Notes under the pieces: model-generated
The model's input: the letters and a program-made list of their open reading frames with translations, nothing else
The model's database searches: none
What the model was told of the DNA's origin: nothing
Shown: positions 26,940-34,613 of the stretch, in pieces
How the letters are laid out: each line of letters begins with the position of its first letter
Position numbering within the stretch: the first letter of the stretch is position 1
Assembly: GCA_011526375.1 (NCBI GenBank)
Contig: WTIT01000133.1
Span: forward strand, 1-38,978
Direction of reading: 5' to 3'
DNA from: Methanobacteriota archaeon
GTDB taxonomy: Archaea; Thermoplasmatota; Poseidoniia; Poseidoniales; Poseidoniaceae
DNA: 38,978 nt
Position numbers and translations under genes: made by a program

Positions 26940-27896
26940 TTATCTGTTTTTGTCTAACAGTAATCTTGGTTGTTCATTCACACCAAATTCCCTACGCATA
27001 GCCATAACTCGCTGATGGAATTCTTTTGCCAAAGTCCAATATTCTAGCGAACCTGCACCAGCCCCAGAATTTGTTGGTTTGTTCAATAACACTGTAGGAG
27101 CGCCTGACCAAGGCGCCTCGGCAACCTTGACCAGTCTTCTTATGGTAGTTTTGAATAATTTTTTTGGCATTTTTGTGTTGACTTGATCGCATACGTGACG
27201 GCTAAGTTTTGATCTAGCATCAACCATAGTCATTGCAACTCCAAAAATTTTCAAATTTCGATTTATTCTTCTCTGAATCATCTTTATTGAGTTCATCAGC
27301 ATACTAAATCCTTCAAGAGCATAGTATTCTGCTTGGACAGGGACCATGACCCAATTAGCAGCACACATTGCATTGATTGATAACAATCCCAAAGAGGGTG
27401 GAGTATCAATTATGATGTAGTCAAAATTATCGATAATAGGGGCTAATGCTTCTCTTAATCTCGTTTCTCTGCCGATTTTATGACTCAGCTCAATTTCTGC
27501 ACCCGAGAGATGTATATCGCTAGGAAGTAACCACAAATTGTCTACCGTGATGTTGTCTGGTGCGGCCTTTCCGCCATTTCTCATACTCCATGCTTCTTGC
27601 ATACTTTCTGTTAATGCTCTAGGCGAAATTAGGTATTCATCCATTAGTGGTAACTCTTCACCACTATCATTGGTTAGTAAATCATAAGCGGTTCGCTTGA
27701 CTTTTTTCTTTTCAACGCCAAATGATGTTGCACAATTTCCCTGCGGGTCTAAGTCAATCAGCAAAACCTTAGCAGGGGGTAATTTTTGTCGCTTTGAACC
27801 CTTTGACAAGGCCGCTGCGAGATTCACCGCAGTAGTCGTCTTTGCACAGCCGCCTTTCTGATTGGCTACAGCAATGACCATCTTGTACGGATTCAC
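26940..27896 (-). CDS. ParA/Soj-family ATPase
   Basis: 318 residues. The deviant Walker A is KGGCAKTTT, Walker A' is DLDPQGN and Walker B lies in YIIIDTPPSLG. These define the ParA/MinD superfamily, which forms nucleotide-dependent dimers and moves DNA or protein cargo. Two inserts between the A and A' motifs (KGSKRQKLPPAK and the GKAAPDN region) are longer than in bacterial Soj. No ParB or parS-like element is visible nearby, so cargo is unknown and plasmid or chromosome partition is only one option. Start GTG 27896 is supported by GGGAG nine bases upstream; an in-frame ATG lies at 27881. It lies 72 bases after the moxR start on the same strand. Confidence 0.92.
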   Translation of the reverse strand: MNPYKMVIAVANQKGGCAKTTTAVNLAAALSKGSKRQKLPPAKVLLIDLDPQGNCATSFGVEKKKVKRTAYDLLTNDSGEELPLMDEYLISPRALTESMQEAWSMRNGGKAAPDNITVDNLWLLPSDIHLSGAEIELSHKIGRETRLREALAPIIDNFDYIIIDTPPSLGLLSINAMCAANWVMVPVQAEYYALEGFSMLMNSIKMIQRRINRNLKIFGVAMTMVDARSKLSRHVCDQVNTKMPKKLFKTTIRRLVKVAEAPWSGAPTVLLNKPTNSGAGAGSLEYWTLAKEFHQRVMAMRREFGVNEQPRLLLDKNR

Positions 27897-27968
27897 GATT
27901 CACAACTCCCGGACATTACTAGCCACGGAAGAACTCCCCTTTCAATGCAAGGTTTGATTTATTCACTA

Positions 27969-28979
27969 TCACATTGGTTGAATTACTGGAACTGGAACTT
28001 CAGAAAGGATCTTTCTGACAATGTGCATACCGGTAATTCCTCGAATCTTTGCTTCTGGTTTCATATTAATCCTGTGCGAAATAATCTGTAGTGCGATGCC
28101 CTTGATATCATCTGGAATAACATAGTTCCTGCCAGCGATTGCTGCTGCCGCTCTGCCAGTCTTAAACAACGATTGGCTAGCACGAGGCGATGCACCATTT
28201 ACTACCCGATGGTCTTCTCTAGTTCGTTGAACGATTTCAACGATGTAGGAGAGAATCGCTGGGTCAACATGCACAGTTTCCAATGCTTTCTGCATTGCAA
28301 CAACTTTCTTTGGAGAGGTTACTTGTTCCACATCGTGGTTGTCCTTTCCACGGAGTTTTCTTCTAGCAAGAATTGCCTTTTCCTCTGAACGGTCTGGGTA
28401 TCCCATAGACATCTTCATCAGGAATCGGTCCATTTGTGCTTCAGGAAGAGGATATGTACCTTCTTGTTCGATTGGGTTTTGTGTTGCTAGTACTACGAAA
28501 GGTGCCGGTAGTTTGTGTGTTATACCTTCAATTGTAACTTGCTTTTCTTCCATAGCCTCAAGCAAAGCAGCCTGAGTCTTTGGTGGAGCTCTGTTTATCT
28601 CGTCTGCGAGCAAGATGTTGGAAAACAGTGGACCTGCTCGCAATTTGAATTCACCTGATTTTTGGTCATACATGTAGGTGCCCATGATGTCAGATGGCAA
28701 CAAATCCGGTGTGAATTGCACACGCTTAAATTTACAACCAAGTGCTCGAGCAAAGGTATTTGCTAGTAGGGTTTTTGCTAATCCAGGAAAATCTTCCAAT
28801 AGCATGTTACCGTTGGACAGAATACCAACTGTGACTCTACGTAAGTTCTCATTTTTACCAATAATAACCTTGCTAACTTCGCCCATTAAACTGGTTGATA
28901 TTGCAGAGACAGTACCAATCAAATCTTGTGAGCCTGCTGGCGCTGGCATTCCTGCGTTAGGGGAGAATCCTGCTTCCAT
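27969..28979 (-). CDS. MoxR-family AAA+ ATPase
   Basis: 336 residues. Walker A is EDFPGLAKT, Walker B LLADEINRAPP, sensor I ATQNPIEQEGTYPLP, and the arginine-finger/sensor region is AQMDRFLMK. These are MoxR hallmarks. MoxR ATPases act as chaperones that load metals or mature enzymes, usually with a DUF58 von Willebrand partner encoded next door. No such partner is seen here: the flanking genes are aIF5B and ParA. The ATG at 28979 is chosen because AAGGAG lies eight bases upstream; a GTG at 28985 would add two residues. The gene probably forms its own transcript, since 89 bases separate it from the aIF5B stop. Confidence 0.94.
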   Translation of the reverse strand: MEAGFSPNAGMPAPAGSQDLIGTVSAISTSLMGEVSKVIIGKNENLRRVTVGILSNGNMLLEDFPGLAKTLLANTFARALGCKFKRVQFTPDLLPSDIMGTYMYDQKSGEFKLRAGPLFSNILLADEINRAPPKTQAALLEAMEEKQVTIEGITHKLPAPFVVLATQNPIEQEGTYPLPEAQMDRFLMKMSMGYPDRSEEKAILARRKLRGKDNHDVEQVTSPKKVVAMQKALETVHVDPAILSYIVEIVQRTREDHRVVNGASPRASQSLFKTGRAAAAIAGRNYVIPDDIKGIALQIISHRINMKPEAKIRGITGMHIVRKILSEVPVPVIQPM

Positions 28980-29068
28980 AATCACAACTCCTTACGGCTC
29001 ATAACCAAAACACTCCATATATGAATGTGAGGTTGAGTTATGTCATCAGGTATCATTGAATTTTGACC

Positions 29069-30982
29069 TTATCTGCCCCAGAAATGGTCCTCTTTTCGGT
29101 GCAATCTAATCAATTCATCGAGAATTTCTTGCTCTACAGGGTCTAGATTCAATTTTTTCAAACGTTTGGCATGTGAGGCAGGTACATCGACATAGAACTC
29201 ATCTAATTCCTCAATATGTCTGCCAACGGTTGGACCTTGAATCGCTACTGCGACCTCGTCACCTTGGTTTGCTTCTTTGACATCCTCGGAACTTCGGGTT
29301 CTCAAACTCTTTACTTGCCCGACCGGAGTGCCATCCAATTTCATCAGTTTCTGACCAATATGGATTCTGCCACCAACAACTCTCATTCCGACAATTGCTG
29401 GATTTTTTGCCCTAAATGTGTGGTCTTTTAGGTACAATAATCTGCCAGGGTACACTAGAGATTCACGCTGAGCTGCCTCAATCTCTGCTTGTTTTTCTGC
29501 TCGCCATTCTTCGAAGGCATCAATAATGTGATAGATGATTGAGCCATTGAAGAAAGCAATTTCTGAACCTTCATTGGTTAACTCATCCATAACCTCGGTA
29601 TTTGGTTTAGTCGAGAATCCGAGGATTGCCTTGTTTAACGGATCTTGAATTGATTTAGCCATGAGTATGTCCTTTTTGTTGACCGGCCCTACAGTAGCTT
29701 GTCTTACCGGTATTTTCAATTTGAATAATTCAAATGCCAATGCTTCTAACCCGCCAACTGTGTCGGCTTTTATCACCACTCCATCCTTTTCTTCAACGGC
29801 CCCGGGACAGGTTCCGTTTTGACATTGTTCAACGAATTCAGAACGTGGTGAAACTTTCTTACAGTTTGAACACATAATCGGCATTTTCTCGTATATTCCA
29901 CGCCATTCTTCTCTGATAAGTTGCTCAGCCTCAGATTTTTGCTCTTCAGTGTTTGCCAAGTGTAGAGTGGTTCCTGCAATTGCATTTTCTAAATTCGGTG
30001 CGACAATTTTTACACCACATGCTGCTTGAATTTCGGGGAAGTTAACCCATCTTTTTCCTGCATCACGCATTTCAGACATGCCCTTAGGTCGCTTTAATCC
30101 CTTGATGTGGGTGGTAAAAGCACCGTCACTGGATGCAAGCATGATATTGTCACCAATCTTCAAGTTTCCTCGATACAGGATTACATCGATGGTTTTGCCC
30201 ATTCCGACTTCATCTCGCATTTCTAGAACTGTACCCATTGCTGGACCGATTGTATCAGTCAATCTATCTTCGAGAAATCTCTCTGCTAAGCCGACACCAA
30301 CTGCTAGAAGGTCTTGCAAACCTTCCCCTTCCTTGGCTGACATTGGTACTAATGCAACATTTTGACGGAAATCTTTGATTTTGTCATAACGCTCTATGTT
30401 GAAACCATGTTCCGAAAATTGGCCTAACATTTTCCAATATCTGTCATCAAATAACGATTTGACATCATCTCTCTGGGCAGCAATAGATTGAATGAATGAG
30501 CGACCGGCTTCACATCGCCAACCGTGAATACGATCAATTTTGTTTGCCGCAATGATAAACGGTGTTTTGGTTTCCTTCAGCGTATTGAGACTTTCAATGG
30601 TTTGTGGTTGTAAACCCTCCATTATATCGACAACTAGGATTGCGATATCTGCTACTGAACCTCCTCTATTTCTCAGGCTGACAAATGAATGATGGCCTGG
30701 AGTGTCGATAAATAACAGTCCAGGTGATTTGAATTCTTTACCACCAAGCATAGCCTTACAGGTTTCATTCAGCACATCTGCTGGAACTTCAGTTGCGCCA
30801 ATGTGTTGAGTAATTCCTCCGGCTTCACGATCCATTACACTCGCTTGTCTTTCACTGCCAATCGAACGTACCAAATCTAGCACGCTGGTTTTACCATGGT
30901 CAACATGGCCAAGAACGGAAACGATTGGTTGACGATTGTCTCCACGGATTATTTCCTCGGAAGCTTCTGGGTCATCAGACAT
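29069..30982 (-). CDS. infB: Translation initiation factor aIF5B (IF-2 homologue)
   Basis: 637 residues. GTPase that promotes subunit joining and initiator tRNA placement. G1 is GHVDHGKTS, G3 DTPGH, G4 NKID; the switch region DREAGGITQHIGATEV is well kept. Domain II, domain III (GVVIKADTVGGLEAL) and domain IV follow, of archaeal/eukaryotic eIF5B type. Between domains II and III sits a segment with Cys371, Cys374, Cys387 and Cys392 (MCSNCKKVS ... CQNGTC), which looks like a zinc ribbon and is not expected in the family. No intein is present. The ATG at 30982 has GGAGG seven bases upstream; a TTG two codons earlier is less likely. It is the last gene of the L7Ae-S28e-L24e-NDK-aIF5B cluster. Confidence 0.96.
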   Translation of the reverse strand: MSDDPEASEEIIRGDNRQPIVSVLGHVDHGKTSVLDLVRSIGSERQASVMDREAGGITQHIGATEVPADVLNETCKAMLGGKEFKSPGLLFIDTPGHHSFVSLRNRGGSVADIAILVVDIMEGLQPQTIESLNTLKETKTPFIIAANKIDRIHGWRCEAGRSFIQSIAAQRDDVKSLFDDRYWKMLGQFSEHGFNIERYDKIKDFRQNVALVPMSAKEGEGLQDLLAVGVGLAERFLEDRLTDTIGPAMGTVLEMRDEVGMGKTIDVILYRGNLKIGDNIMLASSDGAFTTHIKGLKRPKGMSEMRDAGKRWVNFPEIQAACGVKIVAPNLENAIAGTTLHLANTEEQKSEAEQLIREEWRGIYEKMPIMCSNCKKVSPRSEFVEQCQNGTCPGAVEEKDGVVIKADTVGGLEALAFELFKLKIPVRQATVGPVNKKDILMAKSIQDPLNKAILGFSTKPNTEVMDELTNEGSEIAFFNGSIIYHIIDAFEEWRAEKQAEIEAAQRESLVYPGRLLYLKDHTFRAKNPAIVGMRVVGGRIHIGQKLMKLDGTPVGQVKSLRTRSSEDVKEANQGDEVAVAIQGPTVGRHIEELDEFYVDVPASHAKRLKKLNLDPVEQEILDELIRLHRKEDHFWGR

Positions 30983-31018
30983 ATCCAAGCCTCCATCCTA
31001 TCACTTAGCGGATTGTAA

Positions 31019-31465
31019 TCACTCGTAGAACCATTTTGCAATGGTTTGATCCCATTCCATGACGCCTTCTGGGAACCATAGTCCCAGTTCGAATTCTGCG
31101 GTTTCAGGTGCGTCTGAGCCATGAATCATGTTGTATCCGATATCCATGCCGTAATCGCCTCGGATAGTTCCCGGTGCTGCTTCACGGCCGTTGGTAGGGC
31201 CAATCAAATTTCTTGCAACACTAATTGCATCTCTGCCTGCCCATGCCATACAGACAACAGGGCCAGAGGTTACGAATTTGATAAGTCCCGGGAAAAACGG
31301 GCGCTCGGAGTGGACTGCGTAATGTGCTCTTGCGATTTCTTCACTAGGAACCATCGCTTTGAGGCCGACAAGTTTCAGTCCTTTTTGTTCAAATCTTCCA
31401 ATAATTTCACCAACGAGTCCTCTTTGAACTCCATCAGGCTTTACCATAATATACGTAGTTTCCAC
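31019..31465 (-). CDS. ndk: Nucleoside diphosphate kinase
   Basis: 148 residues from GTG 31465. Transfers the gamma phosphate between nucleoside triphosphates and diphosphates. The start [19 protein letters not shown] aligns with the family N-terminus. The catalytic histidine is in NMIHGSD, and the Kpn loop region ERPFFPGL is intact. GTG 31474 would add three residues. I prefer 31465, since GGTG lies six bases upstream and the protein then begins where other NDKs begin; this is not decisive. It lies between L24e and aIF5B, a conserved archaeal gene order, and supplies GTP and dNTPs. The aIF5B start is 36 bases downstream. Confidence 0.95.
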   Translation of the reverse strand: METTYIMVKPDGVQRGLVGEIIGRFEQKGLKLVGLKAMVPSEEIARAHYAVHSERPFFPGLIKFVTSGPVVCMAWAGRDAISVARNLIGPTNGREAAPGTIRGDYGMDIGYNMIHGSDAPETAEFELGLWFPEGVMEWDQTIAKWFYE

Positions 31466-31530
31466 AATGTTCACCGCACATAGCCAAAAATCACCCCTTT
31501 ATCAGGGATGCGGAGGCAGGCACAACTGAC

Positions 31531-31722
31531 TTACTTAATGCCGCCCTTAACGAAATGGCGGGTCCACTTGACCTTACGGGAGTTTCTTCCCAATTTCACC
31601 ATGTTCTTGCGGGCTTTTGAATTCTTGAACCACATGATGCTACCATCACGTCTTACGAACATCATACCTGTTCCAGGTTCGATTTCTTCTCCTGAAAAAC
31701 TACAGATTCTTCTTTCTGGCAT
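31531..31722 (-). CDS. rpl24e: 50S ribosomal protein L24e, zinc-site-degraded
   Basis: 63 residues from ATG 31722. Recognised by CSFSGEEIEPGTGMMFVRRDG and the C-terminal RKVKWT. In most archaea this protein holds zinc with four cysteines in CxxC pairs. Here only the first cysteine remains; the other three positions read Ser, Lys/Asn and Ala. It still has the usual length and order. AAGGTG lies upstream of the ATG. It follows the S28e stop by five bases in the cluster. Confidence 0.92.
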   Translation of the reverse strand: MPERRICSFSGEEIEPGTGMMFVRRDGSIMWFKNSKARKNMVKLGRNSRKVKWTRHFVKGGIK

Positions 31723-31727
31723 TATGA

Positions 31728-31952
31728 TCACCTTGCGTTCAACTTTCTTGCTTCGCGACCTGTGTCACGTAGCATCAATATGTCACCTACTCTAATCGGG
31801 CCAAGGACGTTCCTTGTGATAATTCTACCAACGTCTCTTGGGTTAGGTGCATCGTTTACTCTGACTTTAACTTGGGTAGCTTCGCCGGTCATACCGGTTC
31901 TACCGACAATTTCGACCACTTCTGCTGGCCATCCACCTAATTCTTCGCTCAT
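31728..31952 (-). CDS. rps28e: 30S ribosomal protein S28e
   Basis: 74 residues from ATG 31952. The family signature is clear: [20 protein letters not shown] and [17 protein letters not shown], ending [11 protein letters not shown]. It binds the small subunit near the mRNA exit. CGGAG lies eight bases upstream of the ATG; a TTG one codon earlier is an alternative. It lies between L7Ae and L24e, with 21 and 5 bases to its neighbours, so one transcript is likely. Confidence 0.97.
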   Translation of the reverse strand: MSEELGGWPAEVVEIVGRTGMTGEATQVKVRVNDAPNPRDVGRIITRNVLGPIRVGDILMLRDTGREARKLNAR

Positions 31953-31973
31953 CAAATCAACTCCGAATTATGT

Positions 31974-32345
31974 TCAAGCCTTTAGGCCGTTAATTAGTTC
32001 AACAACTTCTTGGTACTTCTCTTGAGCACTCTTGTTGATTTCCATAATAGCAATTGAAGCAGTTTTTACGCCGTTTGGCAGACCAGCTTCATTTGCTAGG
32101 AACTCTTGTGAAGGAACATATCCGTATGGAATTCCTTTTTCTTCACAGATTAGTGGAATGTGAGCAAGAAGTTCTGGCGGATTTACATCTTCAGCCAGTA
32201 CAATGAATTGAGCTGTGCCTCTTTCGGCAGTTTTAGTCACTTCATTACTTCCTTTCTTTATTCGTCCGTTAGAATTGGACTGAATCATTTCATAAATCTT
32301 GTCTGATACTTCTGTTGGGGTTTCAAATCGCACGTGTACACTCAT
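31974..32345 (-). CDS. rpl7ae: 50S ribosomal protein L7Ae
   Basis: 123 residues. Binds kink-turn RNA in the large subunit and, in archaea, in box C/D and H/ACA RNPs and RNase P. Recognised by GRIKKGSNEVTKTAERGTA (RNA-binding loop), VLAEDVNPPELLAHIPLICE and IPYGYVPS. Length and motifs are normal. ATG 32345 has GGAGAG upstream. It is the first gene of the L7Ae-S28e-L24e-NDK-aIF5B cluster, so its promoter probably drives the unit. The final residues KYQEVVELINGLKA close the fold. Confidence 0.97.
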   Translation of the reverse strand: MSVHVRFETPTEVSDKIYEMIQSNSNGRIKKGSNEVTKTAERGTAQFIVLAEDVNPPELLAHIPLICEEKGIPYGYVPSQEFLANEAGLPNGVKTASIAIMEINKSAQEKYQEVVELINGLKA

Positions 32346-32395
32346 CGGAATCTCTCCATCCTCATGTTAAAGGCAACCATGCGCACAACCTCAAG

Positions 32396-32404
32396 AATAT
32401 AAAC
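32396..32404 (-). promoter_or_regulatory. TATA-like box for the L7Ae cluster
   Basis: On the minus strand GTTTATATT lies 51 bases before the L7Ae ATG. A start about 26 bases downstream would give a leader of roughly 25 bases holding the GGAGAG site. The 146-base gap between PRPP synthase and L7Ae contains nothing else I recognise. Confidence 0.4.
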
Positions 32405-32491
32405 GCGCCGGAAGAATATGGTCGACAATAATCGTTGAAAATAATCCTAATATGACCCGATTACTTCAAAAAAACGTATTACTGCGTACCA

Positions 32492-33436
32492 TCATTTCCA
32501 TTTTAGAATTTCGAATAACTCATTTACGCCCCTTGCCAACGCAGGTCCGCCGGGAATGACATCCTGAGGATTTTTTAGCGAACTTGTGGCATGAACTCCA
32601 TCCACATATCTGATTAGTCTTGCCACTGCACCGCCGGTGAATAATCCGTGTGAGCATGCAGCATGTACTTCTGTTGCACCTTGGCTACGTAGCGCATCTG
32701 CGGCACGACAGATTGTTCCACCAGTTGCGATCATATCATCAACTATCGCAACTACCTTGCCTTCCACATCAAGGTCCTTCGCTTTGTGTACGATTGTGTG
32801 AGCATCGATTCTGGTCTTTTCTAAGTATGAAAATTGACATTGTATTTCATTTGCTACTTGTGATGCACGCTCGATTGCGCCCTTGTCTGGAGATAGAATA
32901 AAATCTGGATTTACCGATTTTTGCAAATGTTTGGCTAATTCGGGCATCGCCGAGGTAAATGCGACAGGAACTGACAAACCTTCGAGTACCTTTGGCGCAT
33001 GTAAATCAAACACAATAATCCCGTCACAGCGCGAAGCGAGCAGGTTCGCAATCGCTCGTGCGGATACAGCTTCTCCCGGGCGGAACCGCTTGTCCTGTCG
33101 TGAATAGCCAAAGTACGGGATTGCAAGTAAGATTCCAGGGCCAACATCTGCCAATTCTTGTGGACCAATTTCCCGCAAGTTGGCTAAGTTACCTTTCCTT
33201 ACATCATTAATTGCTTCAAGCATTAACAGAGTTTCGATTATTCCAGAGTCTGGAAAAGTGTTGGAGACCAAAACTACTGGTTCCTCACGAATCGAGTCTA
33301 TCAATTCGTCCGGTATTCTAATGTAGCCTTCAGTATCGGGAAATCTTCTAGTTTCAATCGAGTGATGGGACCAGCCCAGTTCCCCTGCCAACTGTTCCGC
33401 CATTGGTCGAGCATTGCTGCCAGATACTACTACCAT
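32492..33436 (-). CDS. prs: Ribose-phosphate pyrophosphokinase (PRPP synthase)
   Basis: 314 residues. Makes PRPP from ribose-5-phosphate and ATP for purine, pyrimidine, His and Trp synthesis. The N-terminal VVVSGSNARPMAEQLAGELG, the flexible loop with YFGYSRQDKRFRPGE, the LHAP.VLEG segment (DLHAPKVLEGL) and the PRPP loop VAIVDDMIATGGT are intact. It is of normal archaeal length. The ATG at 33436 is supported by GGGGAG just upstream; a longer frame exists but runs through the tRNA-Ile gene and is spurious. The gene lies 66 bases downstream of tRNA-Ile on the same strand. Confidence 0.96.
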   Translation of the reverse strand: MVVVSGSNARPMAEQLAGELGWSHHSIETRRFPDTEGYIRIPDELIDSIREEPVVLVSNTFPDSGIIETLLMLEAINDVRKGNLANLREIGPQELADVGPGILLAIPYFGYSRQDKRFRPGEAVSARAIANLLASRCDGIIVFDLHAPKVLEGLSVPVAFTSAMPELAKHLQKSVNPDFILSPDKGAIERASQVANEIQCQFSYLEKTRIDAHTIVHKAKDLDVEGKVVAIVDDMIATGGTICRAADALRSQGATEVHAACSHGLFTGGAVARLIRYVDGVHATSSLKNPQDVIPGGPALARGVNELFEILKWK

Positions 33437-33501
33437 GGTCTCCCCTTGAACGGGTGTTGCAGCAGGTTGTTCATGTTCTTTGTGTGTAAAAACAGGAACC
33501 T

Positions 33502-33578
33502 TGGTGCGCGAGGCAGGACTCGAACCTGCGACCTCCCGGTTATCAGCCGGGTGCTCCAACCGACTAAGCTACCCGCGC
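33502..33578 (-). tRNA. tRNA-Ile (anticodon GAT), CCA encoded
   Basis: On the minus strand GCGCGGG pairs with CTCGCGC in the acceptor stem (one G-U pair). The D arm is TAGCTTAGTCGGTTGGAGC, the anticodon stem-loop CCGGC-TGATAAC-CGGG with anticodon GAT, and the T arm GCAGG-TTCGAGT-CCTGC. Discriminator A and genomic CCA follow. It is 77 bases and structurally normal. Confidence 0.96.
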
Positions 33579-33603
33579 AAAGGCAAGTCGCCGACTAACC
33601 TCC

Positions 33604-33621
33604 CCGTCATAATAGTGACGG
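33604..33621 (-). terminator. Possible hairpin between the PRC-barrel gene and tRNA-Ile
   Basis: CCGTCA (33604-33609) and TGACGG (33616-33621) form a 6-bp stem with a 6-base AT-rich loop. It lies 30 bases after the PRC-barrel stop and 26 bases before the tRNA start on the same strand. It may end the upstream transcript or be part of the tRNA promoter; no T-run follows. Confidence 0.3.
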
Positions 33622-33650
33622 AATAAATCACTCTTGATTTCCTGAGTTAA

Positions 33651-34250
33651 TTACTCGTCTTCCAATTCATTTATTGAAATGTAAGAAGGCAACTGAAGGA
33701 CTTTGTCAAAGTTTCTTGACAGTACAACTTCGTCCAATCTCTCTCTTGTTCGAGAAAATGCGGTTATTGGTATTCGGAGAGTATCTTCGACACCAAACTC
33801 CTTCTGGATTCCGAGTCTTGTCTTGACAATAACTCCCTTGTAAGTTCTCTTGATCTTGAACAATTCAGTAATTACGCCTATCTCTCTACCTTGATTGTCT
33901 AGTACTGCTCTGTCTAGCATTTCATCTGGAGCATACAACTTTTCGTCAATACGAACAGTGTTTCTCCATCTGCGCTGTAGTTCACGCATCGACTTTGACA
34001 GTTTAACAGTGCCATCATTGCGTATGCTGTGTACTAGTTCTTTTGGTAGTGGTGCGAGTTCTGCAGGTTTTCTCATATATTCGTCAGCGACGTCAGATTC
34101 TACCTGGATTCTCATGGATCTGACTCTTGCCTCATTAGGGTGGTGTCTTTCTCCAACTATCGTTCCTACTTTTTTGTCATTCACATATACATCCCTTTGG
34201 AGTAGCTCCTGGATGTTGTATTTTTCATTCTTCATTTTTCCCATCTCCAT
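33651..34250 (-). CDS. Protein with two PRC-barrel-like domains
   Basis: 199 residues. Two small beta-barrel units can be read. The first (~14-50) has LLQRDVYVNDKKVGTIVGE, the second (~110-150) MLDRAVLDNQGREIGVITEL. Both show the PRC-barrel pattern of a hydrophobic strand, V(N/D)..G..(V/I)G.V. A helical, arginine-rich segment (SMRELQRRWRNTVRID) lies between. PRC barrels occur in RNA-processing proteins (RimM), photosynthetic reaction centres and many archaeal proteins of unknown role. The closest use cannot be told here. Starts at ATG 34250, 34244 and 34235 are all possible; GGAG fits the third best. The likely promoter is AATAGTATAAG on the minus strand at 34297-34307. Confidence 0.7.
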   Translation of the reverse strand: MEMGKMKNEKYNIQELLQRDVYVNDKKVGTIVGERHHPNEARVRSMRIQVESDVADEYMRKPAELAPLPKELVHSIRNDGTVKLSKSMRELQRRWRNTVRIDEKLYAPDEMLDRAVLDNQGREIGVITELFKIKRTYKGVIVKTRLGIQKEFGVEDTLRIPITAFSRTRERLDEVVLSRNFDKVLQLPSYISINELEDE

Positions 34251-34337
34251 GTCCGGCTTTCCTTCCCGGTTAAATGATGCTCTTGTGTGGGGGGTCTTAT
34301 ACTATTTGGTCAAAAAAACTGAAAAACCAATTGAATT

Positions 34338-34406
34338 TGTCGTATAATATAATTCATTTCAATTGAAATTACGCTTTTTATTCGATTTTTGACAATGTCG
34401 TATAAT
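34338..34406. repeat. 11-bp direct repeat TGTCGTATAAT
   Basis: TGTCGTATAAT lies at 34338-34348 and again at 34396-34406, 58 bases apart. Each copy contains a TATAAT core, so the two copies could be tandem promoter elements or binding sites. Confidence 0.6.
34356..34369. repeat. 14-bp perfect palindrome ATTTCAATTGAAAT
   Basis: Every base pairs with its mirror base. The core TTCAATTGAA recurs in the palindrome at 34527-34540. A dimeric regulator site is the simplest reading. Confidence 0.6.
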
Positions 34407-34526
34407 CTGTTTTTTTATATAGTAACGAACAAATGAGAAAGGTTTGATTATCAGATTAGCAATTGCCCAGCAAACAATCTGGATTTACCGGTGATCGTTA
34501 CAATATCACATGTAATTTTAGCATAA

Positions 34527-34562
34527 TTTTCAATTGAAAAATGTAATTCACAATTGAAAAAT
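34527..34562. repeat. Palindrome TTTTCAATTGAAAA with a second copy 20 bp away
   Basis: TTTTCAATTGAAAA (34527-34540) is a perfect 14-bp palindrome. CAATTGAAAAAT occurs at 34531-34542 and again at 34551-34562, exactly 20 bases apart, about two helical turns. The pair lies just upstream of the TATA-like box for the next gene, a position suited to a repressor or activator. Confidence 0.6.
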
Positions 34563-34613
34563 TAATTTTGATTATATCGCTCTATTAATCAAATATTACT
34601 CAGTAGCATAACC

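Larger units (their letters stand above)
34251..34613. other. AT-rich intergenic island with repeated CAATTGAA motifs
   Basis: This 363-base gap between divergent genes has no coding frame worth calling. The PRC-barrel promoter probably lies at 34297-34307 and a TATA-like GATTATATC for the plus-strand gene at 34570-34578. The central part is very AT-rich, with T-runs (34409-34417). CAATTGAA occurs at 34328, 34360, 34531 and 34551, two of these inside perfect 14-bp palindromes, and TGTCGTATAAT occurs twice. It may be a regulatory region with several operator sites. Confidence 0.6.

Noticed and set aside
32346-32395. Kink-turn in the L7Ae leader for self-regulation
   Set aside because: The leader has several GA and UGA steps, but no stem with proper flanking pairs could be built by eye.
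33437-33559. N-terminal extension of the PRPP synthase frame to 33559
   Set aside because: The added residues are a translation of the tRNA-Ile gene. The ATG at 33436 has a good ribosome-binding element and starts at the family N-terminus.
34320-34570. CAATTGAA copies as a CRISPR array
   Set aside because: The copies are short palindromes with irregular spacing and no spacer-repeat pattern.
34251-34613. Replication origin
   Set aside because: AT-richness alone is weak; no cdc6/orc1 gene or recognisable origin-box motif is visible here. A strand-skew plot of the whole genome could revisit this.
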